Assembly (NCBI GenBank): GCA_022747635.1
Contig: JAKTNV010000010.1
Coordinates: forward strand, 42,432,527-42,496,526
From: Hetaerina americana
Lineage: Eukaryota > Arthropoda > Insecta > Odonata > Calopterygidae
Direction: 5' to 3'
DNA: 64,000 nucleotides
Part shown: positions 51,391 through 61,469 of the stretch, piece after piece
Position numbering within the stretch: position 1 is the stretch's first letter
Layout of the letters: every line of letters starts with the position of its first letter
Program-made: the position numbers and the translations under genes
The notes under the pieces: generated by a model
The model's database searches: none
Told to the model about the DNA's origin: nothing
What the model saw: only the letters and a program-made list of their open reading frames with translations

Positions 51391-52269
51391 AAATACCACA
51401 ATGGTGCGAGGCATGGTGTGCAATCATCAAGTGGGATGGGGAAGGTATAAGATAGAGGAAGGGTGATAAAAGGGTTAAGGAAAGGGATAAAGCGTTAATC
51501 AAAAATTAAAAGAAGACGTGCAAATCAATATCCACACTAGTGGAAAACCTATTTCCAAAGAAGCGTAAATTTCACCCTCTGTAAACGTTCTTTCCTATGT
51601 GATGAAGGAGGAATGATAAATGGACCACTACCGTTTATATACAATATACCCCCACCTCCTCCATGTACTGGGTTAGGACATAATAAATAATTCCTTATTA
51701 CTGTCAGTTTGACAATTTATTCCTCTTAAATTTTCTTTTTGGTGTCAGCTACCAATGAAATGTAGTTCCAAAAATATCCCGTTTCACCTCACTGTTAGTA
51801 TCCCCTGTCATACTCACACGATTTGTATTGGCCTAAATGTTTACGGTGGAATGTAATATTCTTTATTCCAATTGCCTCCCACACCTCCCAAAGGAATATT
51901 CAATAATATTGTGACGCTTTCTGTTCGTTATTAACGATGTTTCATGAAGTGGGCCGGATTTATCTGTATCGTGCTCATTTCTGAAATTGATCTTCATGGA
52001 ACATCAATTTTATCCTTATCCGTATTCCAGACACCAAACTTGTTCAAAACTAGTTGTAAGTCCGCAAACTGGCCATGTGAATTAATGATCATCTACAAAA
52101 AAAAACAGATCAAGTAGGCTAGTTGGAGAATTCATCGCAATTAGCTCTCAACACAGGAGTTATCGATATGAACACAACAGCAGCGATATAGAAGGTGAGA
52201 AAGTGTTTGGTTTGACGTGAGTCATTATAAATAGAGAAGTTCATTAATATGCTCATTCTACAAACCCCT
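51391..52269. other. AT-rich DNA, no feature recognised
   Basis: No recognisable gene or repeat. Confidence 0.5.
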
Positions 52270-53681
52270 TCTACATCTACATCTACATAATACCCCGCAA
52301 GCCGCCGCAAGGGCGTGTGGCGGGGGGTGTTAGGTCACCAACCGTAAAAAAGAAAAATACCACATGCAAAAAAACAACACGGAAAATTACACCCACAGCA
52401 GCGCACACACTCATGCAAAAATCCCTTTATCCAATACTCATGCAAACACATATACCGCAAAACAACTAAAAAACTGCACCTCATGATGCAGCACGAAAGC
52501 CATCCAACAACACGCAAGCCAGGACAAAACAAGCAAGAAATTGAAACACCACATGAAAATGCACCACGAAACACTCTATCCCCAAGAGTCTGTAAAAGGC
52601 AGGAAATGCGACCCAACGTTGCAGGTAGCAGGAATTTCCCCCCGCGGAGAGGGACGAGGGATTGAAAGGGAAACTTAAAAACAGATGAACAGAACACGAA
52701 TGAGGTCATTCGGGAAGAATGTGTTAATATAACAAAACACATAAGGTTAGTGGAAGAGCATGCATTTAAATACAACTAATTATTTTTTAGACGCTGAGGG
52801 TGGCAAGTGGAATTTTGCTATCTATAACCCTGCAGTTGCTATCCCGTATTGTCCGTGGGAAGAAGGAGTCCTTGAGTCGGCTAGTTCTGGCATCTATTTC
52901 CCGAATTTTATATGCATGATCCAAGCGACCAATGTATGTAGGAGTACGAATAATTTGCGAGACCTCGGTGGTGAAACATGCGGATCTAAATTTATTTAAT
53001 AATTTCAATCTTGCATTGAATCGTCTCTCAGCCAATGATTCCCACCCCAAATCCATGAGCATTTCGGTGACGCTTTGCGTTTTATCGTAGGAATTTTTTA
53101 CAAAACGGGCTGCCCGGCGTTGAACCTTCTCAATTTCCCGAATGAGGCCTTTTTCACTCGGATCCCACACGCTGCATGCGTATTCTAAATGAGGCCTTAC
53201 AAGAGCGTGGTAACAACGTTCCTTGACCTTCGAGTCACTTTTGCCGACAATGCGTCTAATGAATCCCAATCTTTTATATGCTTGACCGCAGACTTTACGT
53301 ATGTGAGTCCCCCAAGTTAAGTCTTTTGTGAATGTGACACCTAGGTATTTTACCGTATCAACTACTGCCAGGTCACCTCCAGCTAATTTGTAAGCAAATC
53401 CCGTTGATCTTTTAAAGAAATTTACCACTGAACATTTATTATAATTTAGAGTCAATCCCCAGTTAGAACACCATTTAGTAATGCAACCTAAATCCTGCTC
53501 TAGAATAAAACGATCCTCATCCCCAGATATCTCCCGATAGATCACCGTGTCATCCGCGAACATCCTAATTTTACTTTTCACTTCGCGGTTCAAATCGTTA
53601 ACAAAAATCAAGAAAAGCAACGGCCCGATCACACTTCCCTGAGGTACCCCCGACGTGACTCGAACGCTGTCGGAACTAGCG
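52270..53681 (-). mobile_element. Family A LINE A8, 5'-truncated
   Basis: On the minus strand it starts within the RT (about the segment after SDSVRVTSG) and ends in hairpin and (TAGATG)n. It is nearly identical to A7 where they overlap, including a shared 1-nt deletion and 3' UTR deletions. Confidence 0.88.
52787..53681 (-). pseudogene. ORF2 C-terminal part of A8
   Basis: The frame contains GVPQGSVIGPLL, the FADDTVIY box and the post-RT region, ending SKIPLATLSV through the deletion shared with A7. The endonuclease and most RT boxes are missing, so it is not functional. Confidence 0.82.
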
Positions 53682-54101
53682 TTGATTCCAACATGAATGT
53701 TCTCCCAAAATGCGATGGCAAAATATCCACACTTATCACCAAGTATAGTAACATTAAATTTGTGTTTTCATTGACTGTATTCTACATAAAATTAATTTGG
53801 ACAATTATAGTGTAGGAAAAGAGGCGAAAATCGCGATTCATATAAAATAAGTAAATATATTCACAAAATTTCCATTAGAACAAGTAGTTAAATAGGTAGC
53901 ACTATGTAATAAATAATTGATATATTTGCGGTTAATAACTCAGAGAAAATAGCAGACCTGCACATAACTCGGGGCATTCACGGTCATCAAGTTATATTTG
54001 TTGATATTAAATCAAAGCTTGCGACGGTGATCAAAGAAAGCGTGAAGTATAGGCATTCAATATGGGAAAAGTTAACGGCTTCAGCTGAAATTGAAACGCA
54101 A
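53682..54101. other. AT-rich DNA, no feature recognised
   Basis: No recognisable gene or repeat between A8 and foldback F4. Confidence 0.5.
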
Positions 54102-54116
54102 ACTGTAATCATTCAT

Positions 54117-54331
54117 TTAAGAAGTTCTCTCGGGTTTCCCACCGGGTCAGGTTGCAGTATACCGACGTTTCGATAGCTGACACTGCTATCGTCTTCAGGG
54201 TGAAGGCGATGGCAGAGTTCCCCTGAAGACGATAGCAGAGTCAGCTATCGAAACGTCGGTATACTGCAACCTGACCCGGTGGGAAACCCGAGAGAACTTC
54301 TTAAATACCATACGCCGGGAAAACCTGACTC
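54117..54331. mobile_element. Foldback element F4 with 15-bp target duplication
   Basis: Inverted arms of about 90 bp (AAGAAGTTCTCTCGGG … CCCGAGAGAACTTCTT) carry a one-sided extension on the right (AATACCATACGCCGGG). The element is flanked by ACTGTAATCATTCAT at 54102-54116 and 54332-54346. Each arm has a hammerhead-like core on its own strand. On plus: CTGAAGA (54223-54229), one base, stem GATAGC/GCTATC, GAAA (54250-54253), then AC-loop-GU-A. Confidence 0.88.
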
Positions 54332-54453
54332 ACTGTAATCATTCATATTAGATATTCGCAGCGATGACTTAGAAAGCATTTGAAAAATATTTTTAAAAAT
54401 TATGCGTGACGAGATAAATAAGTTCATTTCACACAGTAATTAGGAACTATATC

Positions 54454-54469
54454 GTTATATATATATATA

Positions 54470-54547
<78 letters not shown>
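54454..54547. repeat. (TA)n microsatellite
   Basis: About 85 bp of nearly pure TA dinucleotide with one interruption near 54470. Confidence 0.95.
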
Positions 54548-54550
<3 letters not shown>

Positions 54551-54691
54551 CAGATAACGTAGAATGACCATAAGGAAACAGAAAAGTTCACTCAACTTTG
54601 AAAAATAGATAAAAAACAAGTGACGAAATCCTAATGAAGATGATATCAGACGGTTAATCGTAGAATGTCCACCCCACACGAAAAATAATAT

Positions 54692-54850
54692 GCTAAGGCC
54701 TTACGCACATTTAAAAGCAAAATATTTGGCGAATATTTAGAGAGTAACTGAAAATCATATTGGTTATATACCCTGGTTATACAAGGGAAATCCAAATTTA
54801 CATTTAAAGGCAGAAAACAGTGAAATCGTTATTGAAATCGTCAATACCAT
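54692..54850 (+). pseudogene. LINE ORF2 scrap (linker region)
   Basis: One frame reads AKALRTFKSKIFGEYLESN, then after a stop KSYWLYTLVIQGKSKF. This parallels the LHSFKSKMLSEYLEENPKSFWSYVREIQGK segment of family B. No other element part is nearby. Confidence 0.6.
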
Positions 54851-55432
54851 AATAAGTTCCCCAGAATTAATTCGGCAGAAATATTAGTGATGTCTCTCCC
54901 ACGTCACGGAGCGCAAACAAGTTCTTCTAATTATCTGGATGCACCACCAAATTTATAATATAACATATTTACAATTCTAGCTTTACATATTTATCTTCTC
55001 TTCTTGTACAAATCTACTTCAGACATCTTCCGAAATCCAGAGTGTATATGGTAAGTAACTAAATGCGAGCAGTACCATTAGTAAAGCTTTCCCACTTCGG
55101 TGGTGTTCCTTGGATATAATGAATTTTCAATTGGATGGAAAATGGGAAAGGCATAGTAAACATGGTTCTGTCCTCATAAAAACTGGCATGAATACAAGGT
55201 ACAAAATTTCACGCACACACGCTGTTCCTGTGGCTCCTTCGTTGCTGCCGTGGCACACGCCGACGAACAGGTTAAGACTCGTACCGCTGCTGCTGCGTAA
55301 CGACTCGGCGTAAACAAACGCAACACCTCTCGTTTTAGTCGTCAGATGTATCGCTAGATGGCGCGTTGTGTCTCGCTTCTATCCGTTGAACTTTTTGCGC
55401 AGAATAAAATCAGTCCGGTCCTTTTTTGATCA
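54851..55432. other. No feature recognised
   Basis: Mixed-composition DNA upstream of the mariner pair. A GC-richer stretch at 55210-55330 has no recognisable gene. Confidence 0.5.
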
Positions 55433-55619
55433 CACCTTGTATGTCCCAAAAGTAATATGACTTTTTTCCAGGATAAACAGGCGGCGGTTTCTATGGCTTG
55501 GTTACTGGGAGTGGAGTCTCATGAAAGGCTTGATGCCGGTGGCAGTTTGCTTGTAGCCTTTGAGGACTGCGGACGTTTGTTTTCGATACCTCTATTACAT
55601 CAGGTCGTTACGCTCCGTC

Positions 55620-56246
55620 ATGAATCGGTTATTGGAACAACGGTATGCCATCAAATTTTGCGTGAAACTGGGAAAGAGACTCATGATATGCTCAAGGTAG
55701 TTTATAGTGGTAACACTATGGACGGATGTGTTTATGAGTGGTACAATTTGTTTTGGGAGGGTAGAGAAGATGTTGTAGACACCGAGCGTTCAGAACGTCC
55801 TTTGACCTCAAAAAATGACGAAAACCTTGCAAGAGGCTTTGTTGGACAGGGATCGCAGACTAAGTGATCGCGAGGTGTCTGATGAACTTGGCATTCTAAA
55901 AGTGATGTGCATCGACTTGGGATCGAAAAAATGGGTATGGGAAAGGTGTGTGGGAAGTTGGTGCCACGAGTGCGCTCGGACGAGCAAAAGGAAACTCGCG
56001 CGCGGATCTGCGAAGAACTTCACGACCATATGAGTGAGAACCCAAATCTTTTAGACAATACCCCATCAGACTCCTTTATCTTCTCCCGTCTCAAATGCGT
56101 GCTAAAAGGACGTCACCACGGCTCGGTGGGAGTGTTGCAATAGGCTGTGATGAGGGAGCTTAACAGCATCCGGGCGCCGCCTTTTAGAAGGCATTCGAGG
56201 CGTTGAAAACCCACTGGTAGCGCTTTGTGGACGCACTAGTGTGCTA
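55620..56246 (+). pseudogene. Mariner M1 transposase remnant lacking the catalytic core
   Basis: N-terminal helix-turn-helix pieces (ETGKETHDMLKVVY, VYEWYNLFWEGREDVVD, RPLTSKNDENL; then LLDRDRRLSDREVSDELGI in another frame) are followed by ENPNLLDN. The sequence then jumps to the C-terminal piece FSRLKCVLKGRHHGSVGVLQ and, in a further frame, RFVDALVCYED. The central D,D34D region is gone. Several frameshifts and stops occur. The final Y-F-D-E end of the C-terminus is completed only after M2 (57525 onward). It cannot transpose itself; copies like this are mobilised only in trans. Confidence 0.78.
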
Positions 56247-57524
56247 TGAGGATGGTCCCATAAGTACCTGGCCTGACCTAGAGATGGTGGTAGTTGTTTG
56301 AAAAATATCACTGTATTAGAAAGTATGCAATCTATATAGCATATGCTTCTAGTATGAAGACACTGCGTTGTTCAGTATTTGTTTGGCAGCCATCAATAGT
56401 GAACGTGTTCACTGAATTTGTGAAAATGGAGATAATTGGTCATCGTTATGTGATGCAATACTTTTATTTGAAAGACCTCAACCCAAACAATATAAAAGCT
56501 GAACTGGATTCTACTCTGGGTGAGTCTGCTCCTACGTTTACAACTGTAAAATATTGGGTAGCAGAGTTTAAACGATGCCGTACGAGCTGTCAAGACGAGC
56601 ATCGCATTGGTCGACCAAATGAGGTGACGACCCCAGAAACAGTGAAGAAAATCCACAAAGTGACACTAGATGATCGTCGACTGAAAGTGCGCGAGCTAGC
56701 AAACATAGTATTATAAAAAAGTGGTGTATCGCATATTAATTGAGAATTTGGACATGAGAAAGCTCTATGCCGCTTTTGCTCACACTCGAGCAAAACCAGT
56801 TTCGTGAACATGTCTCAATTGAGTGTTTAGCAAAGTTTCACAGCAATAAAGCAGAATTTTTGCGCCGTTTCATAACCATGGATGAAACATGGGTCCATTG
56901 CTTCACACCCGAGACAAAAAACAATCAAAACAATGGATTCAAAAGGGAGAACTTGCTCCAAAGAAGGCAAAGACCGTTTCATCTGCAGGCAAGGTCGGTT
57001 TTTTGGGATGCGCTTGGGATAATTTTCATTGACTATCTTAAATAAGGAAAGACTATCAACTGCGAGTATTATGCGAACTTATTGCAACGTTTGAGCGAAA
57101 AAATCAAGCAAAAGCGGCCACATTTGACTTAGAAAAAGTGTTGTTTCATCAAGCTCCAGCTTTTCAGTTTCACCAGCTCACAAATCCGTCATTGCAATGG
57201 CCAAAATTCACGAATTAAAGTTTGAATTGCTACCTCATGCACCCTATTCGCCAGATTTAGCCACCTTGGATTACTATCTGTTCGCAAATTTGAAAGAATG
57301 CCTCGGTGGTCAAAGATTTTCCAACCTTGAAGAAGTGATGTCGGCAGTTAATGGCTATTTTGAGGAGCTAGACAGCTCTTCATATAAAAATGGTTTAAAA
57401 CTTATTGAACATAGCTGGGAAAAGTGAACCGAGCTGGAAGGCGATTATGTTGAAGAATAAATACATTTTTTTCCAAATTGTTGTGTTTTCTTTGTTGTGT
57501 CGGATACTTCTGGGATTACCTTCG
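56247..57524 (+). mobile_element. Mariner-like element M2, inserted into M1 at a TA site
   Basis: The 1278 bp element has terminal repeats TGAGGATGGTCCCATAAGTA (left) and the reverse complement of the right end, matching at about 14 of 20 bases. Both sides carry the TA duplication (56245-56246 and 57525-57526). Removing M2 with one TA rejoins M1 sequence to give the conserved C-terminal Y-F of its transposase, which supports a clean insertion. Confidence 0.88.
56426..57424 (+). pseudogene. Mariner M2 transposase, inactivated
   Basis: It starts at the ATG of MEIIGHRYVMQYF. The helix-turn-helix region (NNIKAELDSTLGES, VKYWVAEFKR, DDRRLKVRELANIV) ends at a stop near 56716 and is followed by frame changes. 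MDETWVHCFTPETK carries the first catalytic Asp (~56881). The second catalytic region is damaged: VLFHQ runs straight into AP, with the expected Asp-Asn missing. HAPYSPDLATLDYYLF (57236-57283) holds the third Asp. C-terminal EELDSSSYKNGLKLIEHSWEK follows. At least three frame breaks plus the lost Asp make it inactive. It is a different mariner subfamily from M1. Confidence 0.82.
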
Positions 57525-57616
57525 TATTTCGATGAGTTTTGAGTTAATGTATCAATTCTGGCAATATTTATTAAAAATTGACGCAGTCCTACTGCTTTTG
57601 GGGCAGACTTTGTGTA

Positions 57617-57745
57617 TTCGTTTGTGTTAGCATGAATTGACATGCTTTCGTTTGTTTTGCATGTGATGGCTTCCTGTTTAACGGCTGCTGTCCTAACAAC
57701 CCCGGATACATGCTCTTGCGGCGGCTAGCGGTGTATTGCGTAGAC
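57617..57745 (+). repeat. Decayed LINE 3' end (plus strand)
   Basis: GCATGTGATGGCTTCC, GGCTGCTGTCCTAACAACCCC, CTTGCGGCGGCTAGCGG and GTAGACGTAGAAG match a plus-strand 3' end with many substitutions. M1 lies immediately upstream. Confidence 0.6.
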
Positions 57746-58089
57746 GTAGAAGACGTACCAGCGGTCGCTTGCTCGTAGATTAAATGTCTAGGCTCTGATT
57801 TTCTTGGAATAGATGGAAATGTGTCAATAAGACTATTGAGTTTTCTATGTATGTGGCGCGATATGACCTCAGTTTGAAGCCCTTTAATACTAGGAAGTTT
57901 TCTGTTGAATAAAGTCACGGATTCTATTGCCATAATTCAGTACATTTTATCCTGGCTAATGCGTTATTGCTCATTTATCAACGAGTATATCTGAAACAGA
58001 ATGAAAAAAGTTAACTTTCAATCGATTTTTCATTAACAATGTCATTACTTTACTAGTTATGGTTTCCCAGGAAGATCCGGTACACACAA
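57746..58089. other. No recognised feature; one unknown short frame
   Basis: The minus-strand frame 57933-57750 (MAIESVTLFNRKLPSIKG…) is not recognised. It runs into the LINE relic tail and is probably a chance or decayed frame. Confidence 0.4.
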
Positions 58090-58202
58090 AATCACATAGC
58101 ATGGGTGGAGCTGCAGGTGCCCAGAGAGACTTGCCCGTAATCGAACCCGGAGTCCTCTGGTCAGTAGTCCAACGCTCTACCCCTGGACTACCGCGACCCA
58201 CG

Positions 58203-58203
<1 letters not shown>
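58090..58203 (-). repeat. tRNA-like SINE or tRNA relic
   Basis: On the minus strand GGTAGTCCAGGGGTAGAGCG (A-box) and CCGGGTTCGATTACGGG (B-box/T-arm) have tRNA spacing. The acceptor stem is not closed, and a (TA)n run adjoins the 5' side. Confidence 0.6.
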
Positions 58204-58256
<53 letters not shown>

Positions 58257-58290
58257 TACACGTATGTGTATGTGTGTGAGTGTGTATACA
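58204..58290. repeat. (TA)n/(CA)n/(TG)n microsatellite
   Basis: TA repeats to ~58246, then ACACACAC and imperfect GTATGTGTGTGAGTG. Confidence 0.9.
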
Positions 58291-59450
58291 TATACAAAGA
58301 AAAAGAGCTCATGCCTCTCATCCTTGCTACTTCATGACAATTTTTCGACCTCATTTGCAGAAGGCGGGAAGTTATTGCCCTTCGGCGGGGGTATGACATC
58401 TAGCGCATATTGGAAAGACGACCACCCCGCAAGCCGATGGGCCAAGGGGCCAGCGGGGTAAAATGATAAATGTAACAGAGGCGAACGGGGCCGGCATCTT
58501 CCGACGCATGGTGATCTGACCGTTGTACAGTGAGTCTCTTTTTTGGCCAGCGCTACCCTCACAACCTTCGCTCTCGGGCGATTTATCACTTACCTATCAG
58601 TTTGGACGTCTATATATTCAGTATCCGTTCTTTCAGGACCTTCATCTTTATTTTCCTCTCGACGACGCGTATCTTTAGAAAACGTCGTGGTTTTTAGTGA
58701 TTGACTTGCCAAGCACGCGTTCATCTGCCCCACCCCGTGAGAATTCCAGTCCTGTTGTTCGGAATAAATGTACATTTTATGTGTTATGATACATGCTGAT
58801 GTATAAGCGAACTGAAGTATTACGTAGTATTTAAGAATTATGCTGCATCACTGACAGTTTTAGCTGCCAAAAATACGAGAGAAATTTAAAAGTAAACTAA
58901 TTTATTGAGCGAATAATGAAAGCTTTTCTATTGCTTAACCTTTTCCATGAAAGTAATGGAAATTATAAAACAATGGATACTGCTTCTCGTAATACGTCGT
59001 AATTTTAATTTTCTTTATTTTCTTTTAGCATCTTGCATCAACCTTTGAATGAATCACATATAATTTTGTATAAATGTTTGTTACAAATAAACCGAGTGAA
59101 AATGGAATACCACAGATTTAACAAGCGAGAGTTAATTGTCGTCCTGGCTTGACGTCCTGGCTTGCAGCGTGTCAAGCATGTACATACTATGCAATGCAAG
59201 ATAAAAATAAAGCTTATTTATTATTTGCGCATAAGTCAACTCCTGTGTATGTAACATTTGTTATTTATTTAGTATAATTATTAGTTAACCTTTTTTAAAT
59301 TCAAATGCATTTTAAGGAGAGAATTTTATGGGAGCGGGGAAATGTTTTACGAAATTCAAACATATTTTCCTTTAGTTAAACTACTCTGCTACGTATTGAT
59401 TTTGTAAGGTTTATTGATTTTAATTCGGAAACTTCGAATCAATAGTTTGA
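58291..59450. other. No gene recognised
   Basis: GC-richer 58370-58570 contains CCCCGCAAGCCGATGGGCC, a faint echo of the LINE hairpin, but no tail. The rest is AT-rich. Confidence 0.4.
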
Positions 59451-59451
59451 T

Positions 59452-59680
59452 TTGAGGTTGCGTAGTACCGTCTTCCCTCTCCCCCTCCACAGAAGGCCCC
59501 GGTTTGAATCCCGGCAGTTGCAGGATTTTGCGGTGATACCCCGATCCCTATTTGAGTGTCACGTAGAGAGCAATGCAACTATTTCAGAGAGTAAAAATCA
59601 TTCGCCTTTACCGGGATTACAACCCGGATCCCTCGATGTCTGGCTGAGTCCTTAGCCAGTTAAGCTACCGAGGCGTCCTC
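59452..59680. repeat. Two tRNA-like SINE heads in opposite orientation
   Basis: Plus strand: CCGGTTTGAATCCCGG (B-box) near 59500. Minus strand: GGTAGCTTAACTGGCTAAGG (A-box) with GGGTTGTAATCCCGG (altered B-box) between 59675 and 59605. The acceptor stems do not close. Confidence 0.55.
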
Positions 59681-59689
59681 TTAAACTCT

Positions 59690-61231
59690 GAAACTTTGAA
59701 ATCTAAGTTCGAATTCCGGTCAAGGCTAATGATTTCTCATTATGAAATTGTTGCATTGAAATGCATATTAGCGGATGACTCTGCCATAAGTTACTGTTTC
59801 TATCTATCTCCCGCAGTTTATTGGAATATGTAGAGAGCACTTTGTAGCAAGAGTTTATCATTTTTTTTCTAGCGTTACGGTGCTAACCATAATTAGCAAT
59901 GCTAAGTATGTTGCAAGAGGTATAAGGGAGCATCCAATGTCATGGATATTACTAAATACAAATTATTAATTAGATTTGCATGCATTTAGACCACGCTAAC
60001 CAGATGTTCAATCCAAGATGTGGGTGTAAGAATCTGTTAATGACTGCATTTTCAGAAATAATATTTCCTTACGATAGGAGCCTAAATAACATGAAATCAA
60101 ATTCGTCGTGAAGGTAGCATCTAATTTAATTAGATTGCTCAAGTAGTGAGTTTATATCACCATCTATTAATTATAAATGGGTTTAACCAGGCTTCTTCTC
60201 ACTAATTACTATGAATTACATATTAAATTGTATGTGTTTCTAATGTATTCAGACCGCTCATGAAATTTATAACCACTCTCATATCAACTGATCATAATAT
60301 AAGTCCTTCACTGTCCTCACCCCACTAACCAGGCGGTGAAGATATTGTTGGGAAAGGGACTGTGTTCAGATTATCTGCCATGAAAATCAATCATTTCCTT
60401 TTTCCATTCCATCTCCATAGGACCACCCCTCTTCTCTTCCTCCGCGCACATCTTTCAACTCAGCGTCCGTGGCCAATAAGTTGAAGGCGACACAAATAAA
60501 TGTATTAATGAAGAGGGGCACATTTAGACGCAACGAATCCTTTTAAGGAGCATTGATTGATGATAGAGGTAGACGGTAAACGCGGCTCCAGTTTAAATTT
60601 AACCTCGAAGGCTTTGACGTGCGCTGTGTGCTTCTTCATGCACCATTTCACGTCATAATGTAGTCAATTTCCAAACAGACCGGTGTTGACTCTAGTGCAA
60701 CCTGGCGGTGCGATCTTGTGTGCAGTGATCCTTAAAAAACACGACGAATAAACAAAATGTTTTAAAGGATAGAAGTTCTTTGTCTCCATTGTATTCAAAA
60801 TAGTGTTGCTGTCCGTGAAAAATGACAGGACATAATTTCATCTTAAATCATTTGTGAAGCCAACTTTGCAATGAAATCCTTCGACGAATTCATTTTTTTA
60901 ATCCCTCTGACAAATATGTTTTGTGACCAATCTCTTCACGTACAGCTGTGATCCGTTTTGAATGATGGGACTTCGGTTCCTGCAAATGTAAGATTTATTT
61001 TTTATATGGTAGACGATCCATCTCTGAGTAGTTAAATGAATTCACTTTGTTCGACTTTCCTGTCAGAAACGCATAAACTGCTCTTTGATGCGTAGTTGTA
61101 TTGTTGATGTTCTGTTAATGACCTCTCCTGTGTTGAATTGGAATCCCTTGACTTAGTAAGGCCAAGTGGGTAACCCGGTGAAGGCGTTTTAAATTAGATA
61201 TGCTGATAACTCTGGATGCTTTGCAGTTATT
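59690..61231. other. AT-rich DNA, no feature recognised
   Basis: No recognisable gene, RNA or repeat on either strand. Confidence 0.5.
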
Positions 61232-61240
61232 TTTCATAAA

Positions 61241-61460
61241 TCGCCGACCCCGGTGGCGGCGGGGTAACGTCCTCGTCAGCTATTCCAAGGGCCGCGGGTT
61301 CGATTCCCGCCTGGGTGAGTTTTCCTCTACCTAGGGCTTGGGTGTTTGTAAACGTGATCATTGTTATCGTTGTTAATAGTTCGATGTAAAGGCCAGAATG
61401 TGCTGTTTTCGGACTTATACTGAATAAATAAAATAAATAAATAAATAAAAATATTTCATA
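61241..61460 (+). repeat. tRNA-derived SINE with (AAATA)n tail and target duplication
   Basis: The tRNA-like head has GGTGGCGGCGGGGTAACG and B-box GCGGGTTCGATTCCCGC. A body (TTTTCCTCTACCTAGGGC, GGGTGTTTGTAAAC) and an AAATA-repeat tail follow. TTTCATAAA flanks it (61232-61240; 61461-61469). It is the most complete SINE in the window. Confidence 0.8.
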
Positions 61461-61469
61461 TTTCATAAA

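Larger units (their letters stand above)
55433..57614 (+). mobile_element. Mariner-like element M1, internally deleted, split by M2
   Basis: The left terminal repeat (CACCTTGTATGTCCCAAAAG, from 55433) is matched by the reverse complement of the right end (…CTTTTGGGGCAGACTTTGTG, to 57614) at about 15 of 20 positions. TA follows the right end; CA precedes the left. Excluding M2, the element is ~900 bp, shorter than the usual ~1.3 kb, because the transposase centre is missing. The sequence style (REDVVDTERSERPLTSK, ENPNLLDN) resembles irritans-type mariners. Confidence 0.8.

Noticed and set aside
57750..57933. Minus-strand frame MAIESVTLFNRKLPSIKG as a host exon
   Set aside because: No recognisable domain, splice context or neighbouring exon, and it runs into a LINE relic tail.
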